Assembly: GCA_018398575.1 (NCBI GenBank)
Contig: JAGTXZ010000006.1
Location: forward strand, 1,178,001 to 1,242,000
From: Ampelomyces quisqualis
Lineage: Eukaryota > Ascomycota > Dothideomycetes > Pleosporales > Phaeosphaeriaceae
Reading direction: 5' to 3'
Length of the DNA stretch: 64,000 nucleotides
The notes beneath the pieces are model-generated. The model saw nothing but the letters and a program-made list of their open reading frames with translations, was not told where the DNA came from and ran no database searches. A program made the translations under genes and the position numbers. Shown piece after piece: positions 57,506 through 64,000 of this stretch (position 1 is the stretch's first letter; each line of letters opens with the position of its first letter).

Positions 57506-59557
57506 CTAACGTCTGCGACCCTCGGCGACCCGACGCGCATACTTCTCCAATGCCTCGCGCTGACGTGCGGCACCGTCGACAGATTCGGGAAAATATGCAT
57601 CTTCCTGGGTCATGGGGGCGGCGTCAAAGCCGGTAGAAGGGGAATTGGTGGCGCCGTTGCTGAAGTAGTCCTCGTGGCTGAAGGGAGTATTGGCGGAGCC
57701 GAGGTCGTCGGAAAAGGCCGTGTTGAAGAAGTCGAGCGAGTCTGTAGACATGAATTGGTTGCTACTGAAGGCAGTCAAGTCTGCGGTAGTGAATTGCTCG
57801 TTTGCCATTGAGAAAGAAGCTCCGGTGTTGAATGTTTCGGTGGCAAAGGTGATCTCATTTCCGACATGGAATTGATCATTGACCATGGAGAAGGGAGTAC
57901 CGATGTTGTATTGCTCGCCGCCAAAGGAGGATGAATCTGCTGGCGTGAACTGTCCGGCATCATAGGAAGAAGAATCTGCAGATGCATCTTGCTCGGTGCT
58001 GAAGGCAGACGAATCTGCCGGGGTGTACCGCTCGGTGTCGAAGCTGAAGGAGTCGGCAGGGAGGGATTGATTGATGTTCAAGTTGAAGGGGTTGTTGAAG
58101 ATGTCCTCACTCGTGGTCTGCGCACCGCCAAAGGTGAACATGTCGTCAGAGATGGATTGCACACCGCCTAGTGTGAAGATTTCGTTACCGGTAGCATGCA
58201 TGATGAACGCCTCGTGGGAAGCTGTCTGGTCCTCGCCATATGTAGACTTGTCGTCAGTGCAGCTCTCGTCGGCGAAAACATCTTCGTCGCTTGACGTGGT
58301 CTCTGCATTAGAGCTGGGAGACTCGCAGAATAGAGACTCATGATCGCTGCCAAAGTTTTGAGCGTCCTGGGCATTAGAGCTGTGTTCGGCAGCGTTCTGA
58401 CTGGAGTTTTGCTCGACATGTGCGCACTCGGTATCAGCCTCGATGAAACCCATAAGAGCGTTGATGTCGTTCGGCTGGAGGATGGAGGCCTGTTCGTTTG
58501 GAGGCTGCATTGATGCGGGAGACTGCATAGTGAAGTCGAAGCGAGTCATGTTGAGAGAGTTGGACTGCTCTGGGACAGACTGCGCAGCCGATGCCTTCAG
58601 TGCATCAAACCATGTGTCGAATCCACCGTTACTCGGAACACTTGCAGCCAATTCGAGTGCCGCATCTGCAGAAATTGCGTCTGCAGCTTCTTGCTGGTCG
58701 GCCGCCATGAGTTCGAGTCCAAGAGTTCCCGGCTCAGCCCACTTCTTGCCAGTGTGTGGATCGAGGCCTTGAATGAGAGGCAGCAAGATGCGAATTTTCT
58801 CAGATGGTGCCAAAGACATAAAGTTTTCCTGGTACAATGTAGCAACTGGTCTTGCTTTCAGAACACTTGCCGGAGCTCCAGCTTCGGTGAAAGACTGTTT
58901 TTTGGCAGACTTCTTCGCAGCTGAGGCCTTTTTTGGTGCGCGAGCCTTCTTGACGGCAGGCTTGCGTGCCGGAGTCGAGGGTGTTTCGGGTGCTGCAGCT
59001 GGACTTGGAGCATAGCCCTGAGAGCTACTGGTGTATACTGAAGACGCCATCGCGGCTGAATGAGGTGGATTGATGGATATGGCGCCCTCGAAGGCGGCAT
59101 ATCGCTCCTCGGGAGTCACCGCAGGACTCCACAAAGCCTCAATGGGGCCTTGAGATGCGCTGCCCGAAGCAGGCGTCTTAGCCTGGCGTGACCGCTTTGC
59201 AGGCGATGATCCGAAGTCGGTGGAACGTGATGTAGTCCTCTTTCGAGGCTGAGATTTTGACTGAACCGTCCTCGGAGGAGTCTTGGGCAGGCCCGCGGCC
59301 TCGAACTGGCTGAGACGAGCAATCGTCGCCTTCAGACGGGCATTTTCAGCCGCAAGATTCTCCTCGGACGGCCTAGCCTGGTATTCAACACGGGGAGAAC
59401 CAGTGGACGAAGTCTCCTCTCTTGTAGCACCCTGGAGCACATCCGGGAACTCTCCTGCGGTTGGCGACGCCCATCCAAGGTTTTGAGATTCCCCAGGAGG
59501 TTTTGTAGCACGCTGAAAGTGGTCGAAATGCTTGAGGGTCGGCTGGGAGCTGGCCAT
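57506..59557 (-). CDS. Unrecognised acidic repeat-rich protein with basic region
   Basis: A single-exon 683-residue protein I do not recognise. The N-terminus MASSQPTLKHFDHFQRATKPP is followed by a short coiled-coil (ENLAAENARLKATIARLSQFE). Then comes a basic nuclear-type region (KSQPRKRTTSRSTDF, and PARKPAVKKARAPKKASAAKK, AT-hook/H1-like). Near residue 240 LYQENFMSLAPSEKIRILLPLIQGLDPHTGKKW is a conserved-looking block. The C-terminal 250 residues are acidic, Phe/Ser/Thr-rich and made of degenerate units of about 13-17 residues (phrases such as FTPADSSSFGGEQY, FNTGASFSMANEQF). Taken together this suggests a chromatin or transcription-associated protein with a low-complexity activation-type tail. 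That reading is inference only. Confidence 0.75.
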   Translation of the reverse strand: MASSQPTLKHFDHFQRATKPPGESQNLGWASPTAGEFPDVLQGATREETSSTGSPRVEYQARPSEENLAAENARLKATIARLSQFEAAGLPKTPPRTVQSKSQPRKRTTSRSTDFGSSPAKRSRQAKTPASGSASQGPIEALWSPAVTPEERYAAFEGAISINPPHSAAMASSVYTSSSQGYAPSPAAAPETPSTPARKPAVKKARAPKKASAAKKSAKKQSFTEAGAPASVLKARPVATLYQENFMSLAPSEKIRILLPLIQGLDPHTGKKWAEPGTLGLELMAADQQEAADAISADAALELAASVPSNGGFDTWFDALKASAAQSVPEQSNSLNMTRFDFTMQSPASMQPPNEQASILQPNDINALMGFIEADTECAHVEQNSSQNAAEHSSNAQDAQNFGSDHESLFCESPSSNAETTSSDEDVFADESCTDDKSTYGEDQTASHEAFIMHATGNEIFTLGGVQSISDDMFTFGGAQTTSEDIFNNPFNLNINQSLPADSFSFDTERYTPADSSAFSTEQDASADSSSYDAGQFTPADSSSFGGEQYNIGTPFSMVNDQFHVGNEITFATETFNTGASFSMANEQFTTADLTAFSSNQFMSTDSLDFFNTAFSDDLGSANTPFSHEDYFSNGATNSPSTGFDAAPMTQEDAYFPESVDGAARQREALEKYARRVAEGRRR

Positions 59558-60714
59558 GGTGGATGGTATGGTGTTGGCTCGGTTGGTTGATATCGTATAG
59601 AGAGTATGAGAGAAGGTTGAATATTGAATTTCTGAGACCGAAAAGCACCTCCGTTGTGGGTGGCTGGGGCTTGACTAAGCTGCTCCGAGAGGAGGCTGGG
59701 AACAGGGTCCAGACGCCATAATGTATCTCTCCTTCACCTGTGCCGAACTGGCGGAGTGGTAGGCATGGTGACGATAGGATATCAACTGTCAGCACAATGG
59801 CAAGCGAGAGGCTAGCGCAGCCGATAGAAAAGGCTGGTGTTTCAGTGTGGTGGATCACGAGGGATAGCGGGGTCCTAGGATGTGCGATGGTGAAGGTGAA
59901 TTGCGCTGACGCAATCTTCTACATGGCACTGCGCCTGCGTCCCATAATCTGGTCATCGTTAGCGGTATGATCGCGAGAATTGAAAATCATGTCAGAGTCA
60001 GACCAGAGTTTCGGAATCTTGGTTCGCAACGCGTTTTTCCCCACCAGTTAGCGGATGTGGTGGAGGTGATGAAGGTGTCGGACAGGTCATGAGGATGGGG
60101 TGACATGTTAGGCAGCACGACTCGTGTGCCACGACAGACAGCAATTGTAACCCACGATAGGATTCTCAAGTTCATGGAGTTCATCAAACTGCGAGCAGTT
60201 CAAGCTCAGATAACGCTCACCGCGAGGCCGAGGGCGGTGACGTCATCATCAAACGAAGAGAGAGAACACATGCACAACACCGCTGTTGCTCTCTTCGATC
60301 ATGGGCCTGTGATATTTTGCATGCATATGTTTTCGAAATAGGTGGCCTTGTAGATGCGAAAGACTGCGCGATCAGATGTTAAAGCTGTGGGTCAGGTGAA
60401 GGGTGAGATTAAGAGCATGCAATCAGTGTATTTCCGTCCTCAATTTATGGCCTACCGTAACTCGTCAACAGATAAAATCATCGCAACGCTTGGATTCGCA
60501 ACTCATGTATATTATTGTTGTATGAGGTCTCTCTAAAACAATAGGTCGTCGTCGTGTGCAGTGGCTAATTAAGCGCGCCTCAAACAATGCTAGCGCGATT
60601 TGAAGAGTAGCCAACATGGAAATTCAACATCATGCTTCCACCATCTTGAACATCATCTTCGCGAACTTCAGAACCGCTGCTTGTGACTATGTGTAAGCGC
60701 TGTCATGGCCTCCC
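59558..60714. other. Intergenic
   Basis: About 1.16 kb without a supportable gene; one tRNA-like A-box was considered and rejected. The sequence is of ordinary composition. Confidence 0.5.
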
Positions 60715-62504
60715 TCACCTACCAGATCTGATACGCTCCGTCATCTCATTATACTTGGAGAACCGAATCTCGTAGGGTGGTGATAGGGAATAAAGCTCCT
60801 GCATAGCATAGACGAATGTAGGAGTCTTTCGTGCGGCTGCCACATTTGGTCGTGCTCGAGTTATTGCTGCCAAAGGTTTCATGACCTGGGTCGGCACCAG
60901 CCCCTTCATCACAGCTTTCGATACCACCGGCCTGCGATGAGGGTTCTCGGTACTAATGCCGAACGTAGATCCAGCTGCTCTCTCGAACACATCCTGCTCC
61001 AGCGCCTTCATTCGCGCCAAGATTGCTTCTTCTCAAAGCGGCTCGAACTGAGGCTTCATCCAGAACTTCCCGGCGTCCCGAATTTCCTTGTATCCTTGTA
61101 ACCACAGTGTCGTAAGCGCTTCTTATGTGGCAGGACAGTGTCCAATAACAAATTTGGGGTCGTAGACCGCGGAGGGGGCATTTGTTGGATCTACATCGCT
61201 TTTCCCTACTCTGGCCACAGTTCCTGAAGCGTTACGGTCCGCCACATGTGAGTTAGAAGGTAGGACAGACTCAAAATAGCGTGTCTCGCCCTTCTCTGCC
61301 ATCAGCGCGTGGATCTCGTCGTACAGACTCTCCGTCTCAGGTACGGTCTCGTAAAAGTAACGAAGGTTAGCATCATTTGCTTGATCTCGGTATTTCTGTA
61401 CCTCGCTGTGGCTCTTGTCATGGATGATAGCTAGCTTTTTCGCTTGATCTTTTACTAGTTGTTCAAGCTCAGCATTCTTGGAGATGACAGCCTTGCTCAC
61501 ATCTGCCTTTTGGCGTAGCCATTTGAACACATACTGCACAGCTTCCGTAATAAATCTCAGGTATGCATTTTCCTGAACGATCATCCGAAGAATGTCAAGT
61601 TTTTGCATCGTCAATTCCATGCCTTTGTCCAAGGTACTGAGCTCAGTCTTGGCCACGAGAAGATCTGCTCAAGGGAATTCAAGCTGGATGGAATTGGTGA
61701 TTGACTCTGAGTCAGAGGTGTCTTACTTCTGCTGCAATACCTCTTTTTCGAGACGCTCGGCAATCAAAACGTGACGTAGATCATCGTTTTGGCGTTCAGC
61801 GCCGCCAAGTGGGTTCCGGACGAGACAGCATCTCCTTGAGACTATTCCACTTGTTTTGCAGCATTCAGAATCAGCTCCTTTTGGAGCGCGATCTCATCCT
61901 CGAGATCGTAAATCTGGTTCTGGAGGTGGCTCAGCATTCTGATGATGAGTGAATTGACCCTTCATCTGCCTCGCTCCTTGGAAATGTCATTGAAACACAT
62001 CCTGTTTGGCTCTTTCTTTCATCTAAATCCCTCTGTTGTACTGTACATTCAGTGATTGCTCTACTTATCTCAGAGCCGAACACTGCAATGATGTCCTCTT
62101 TCAGGGCCCCCTTGTGCATGAACTCAGGCATGTTTTGCATCATTCCATTCTCGTGGACAACCTGGAAATCATTTGCTATCAAATTTACCCAAGTTTTCAA
62201 AAGTGCTATTGCAAGCTCCCAGATATTCTTCGCCAATTTCCAGCTTTAAGAGGGAAATTCTGAGCCCTGGGTTGAGTCGGTTGCAATCTGAGTGACTTCC
62301 AGCGACTGAAGTAAGTCGGTCGTAAGCAAAGGACTCAACCAGACAATCTTGTGCTGAGTTTTGACCTAGTTGTCGGAGTAAGTTGTAGTCAACATCCAAA
62401 GCACGTAACTTACTACTAGTCCACACGTTAAGCTTGGGTTTGGAGATTTCCGATGCAAGCCCTAGGCCGGATGGATCCTCTACCGGGAGTAAAGGACGGA
62501 GCAA
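60715..62504 (-). pseudogene. Degenerate coiled-coil gene with in-frame stops and frame changes
   Basis: On the minus strand one frame runs from 61656 to 60715 and reads as one continuous helical, coiled-coil-like protein except for two stop codons. They are a TAA at 61125-61123 and a TGA at 61035-61033. Both can arise by one C-to-T change (from CAA and CGA). Protein-like text continues through both, for example KEIRDAGKFWMKPQFEPL between them and ARMKALEQDVFERAA after. Further upstream, fragments in other frames look helical too (QNQIYDLEDEIALQKELILN near 61930-61860; the frames 61931-62236 and 62169-62504). I found no splice set that joins them. A decayed gene is the simplest reading; a gene with unusual introns cannot be excluded. 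The family is unknown. Confidence 0.5.
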
Positions 62505-64000
62505 ATTTCCAAGTTGTCAAAGTTGATCTGTTGCTTATGAAGTACATCTTGAAAATAATTCAAAACCCTGCCTGGCAAAGCGTATGGTATGAGGAAAGTA
62601 GCACACAGACGGTAGGTGTTTCCCATCTGTCCGTTGTTATAATGAACAATTGTCTCTGTAAGGACTTGCGGATAGCTATTGAGAAGCTACCTACTCTATT
62701 CCGATGCCAGGGCATGTGCAGAAGAGCGGTGCTTTTTCGAGCGATACAAGCGCTACAGCACACATAAGATCTTCGTGATAGCGGTTGTTCAGGCGATATG
62801 CAAAGTTTTGCAGTCTCCGGGACAAAAACGGATTACATCAACTGGTGGCCCACTGTAAGAGGTTTGTATAGCAGCGAAGTTACAAGATAACAATAGCAGT
62901 ACGGGTAGAAGTGAGTTAATTCCTGTTCTGCAACTTCAGTGCAGAACTGCCCTTTTGTAGATACAACTAGACGCGTGTCCTTACGACTGGAATGCACCAG
63001 GTCCGCGCCGGCGTAGCGCCGTTGAGACGCCAGGGCGGCTGTGCGCGTTCCACACGTGAAGACGCCAGGGTGGCGTTGTCGTGGCGCAGGCGCATCGCCG
63101 CGCGACCGACAGCTCTACGCCGTAGCATCCTTACACCCACACCCCCTGGCAGACGGGATGCCATTTCAGAAAGCGGATGCTAGTCGCATCGCATTACCCA
63201 GTTTCTGGGAAGTGTTTCAGAAGAAAGCTCGAAGCGTTTTAATGTAGCGAGCGCCGTATAGATTTGACTTTGAGGTGAGAAGGCGCGGAGAAAAAAGCTC
63301 GTCGCAGAGTTCATCGAGGATTTACGCCGTCATCGACCAACGCCGTCAACGCTTCTGAATCAATGAAGATGACGACGAATGGAAAGAAGTCTGATCCTGC
63401 AAGACAAGTTGGATTTGTAAATACGAGATGTGACACAAGTCGAAGCACTCATGTCCAGATCAGTGAGGTTTTTTTTTGGAAGGACGACGCAGCGACCTGA
63501 AGGAGTAGATGTGGCTATCCTGATTCGAGGCCAAGAAGGCGCTGGAAAAATTATTCATGTTCCACTCTTCGAAAACGTTTGGAGAACATGACGGAAGCGC
63601 TCCACCGCTTTTGAATTAGCGAAAAAAAAGTAGATTGGAACAAGACAAGCCATCATCAGGCAGGACAATATTTGTACGTCCAGTATCTCCAACCAAGAAC
63701 ATGACTTGGCACACGTGTCGGTTCAGAAATGCTGTTACCTGGTTCGAGATGGGTTTAGAGAAAGAACCATAGTGGCCTAATGTATGTTTCTCACGTGACG
63801 AAAAGCCGCACATATCATGCGCTGGCGATCGTTTCGGGACTCGACAGAACATAGGATCTAGTCTGTCTAGATTCAGCAGCACAGAAAGCGAAAACGTAGG
63901 TAACTGCTTAGGCAAGTTGCAACCAGGAAGAATATACACAGCCAAATATCATGTCTCGTCTTCTGAAAGAAAAAAATGATTGACGAGGGAAGAAGCACAC
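62505..64000. other. Right end, no supportable gene
   Basis: About 1.5 kb. Most is AT-rich, with A-runs near 63285 and 63625 and a T-run near 63470. A GC-rich island at about 62995-63145 stands out and contains two copies of AGACGCCAGGGyGGC (near 63025 and 63059). A minus frame at 63616-63945 (109 codons) has no recognised domain. It may be a fragment of a gene that continues outside the window. Confidence 0.4.

Noticed and set aside
59745..59830. tRNA-like A box (TGGCGGAGTGGTAGGC)
   Set aside because: No GTTCGANNC-type B box follows within the expected distance and no cloverleaf can be folded.

Overview
This window comes from a nuclear chromosome of a filamentous ascomycete (Pezizomycotina; a dothideomycete is my best guess, from gene style only). 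Genes are split by short GT-AG introns of about 45-110 bases and packed on both strands. The proteins are fungal: exocyst Sec15, saccharopine reductase, a MIPC-synthase-like mannosyltransferase, Hal4/Sat4-type kinase, Ltv1, Lsg1. I saw no prokaryotic, viral or CRISPR feature and no convincing tRNA. Exon joins were built by hand; in the well-supported genes the summed exon lengths are multiples of three.

Layout. 1-4425: no gene I can support. 4.4-12.8 kb: GSK-3 kinase, nuclear cap-binding subunit CBP80 and a NIPA/DUF803 magnesium transporter, all on +. 13.3-16.7 kb: a CaMKK/Sak1-like kinase (-) divergent from TRAPP subunit Bet5 (+). 17.1-22.1 kb: a ribosome-biogenesis block, with Ltv1 (-) divergent from Lsg1 (+), then Rrp1/Nop52 (+). 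23.1-33.7 kb, all on +: Hal4/Sat4-like kinase, SUN-domain protein, acyl-CoA dehydrogenase with a peroxisomal C-terminus, PIG-P, and a membrane-anchored histidine acid phosphatase. 34-37.5 kb: sparse, with a tentative secreted protein, a tiny Cys/His-rich protein and a 12-base microsatellite. 38.0-43.6 kb: AMPK/SNF1 beta subunit (-) divergent from a small membrane protein (+), then a seven-helix membrane protein (-) divergent from a mannosyltransferase (+). 44.9-49.5 kb: SEC15 (-) divergent from LYS9 (+).

49.5-64 kb looks more accessory. It holds a MITE-like element, a CE1/feruloyl-esterase-like secreted enzyme, a beta-lactamase-fold esterase, two unrecognised proteins (one acidic and repetitive) and a coiled-coil pseudogene with two in-frame stops.

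Themes. Ribosome maturation (LTV1, LSG1, RRP1) is clustered. SNF1/AMPK signalling appears twice (upstream kinase and beta subunit). Secretory-pathway genes recur (BET5, SEC15, GPI19, SUN protein, MIPC mannosyltransferase). The observations most worth follow-up are two competing myristoylation-type starts in the AMPK beta gene, a 36-base micro-intron or in-frame stop in the seven-helix gene, a likely GC-AG intron in the NIPA gene, a stop-free 48-base intron in the Sat4-like kinase, the MITE and the stop-interrupted pseudogene. I did not find a clearly new multi-gene system.
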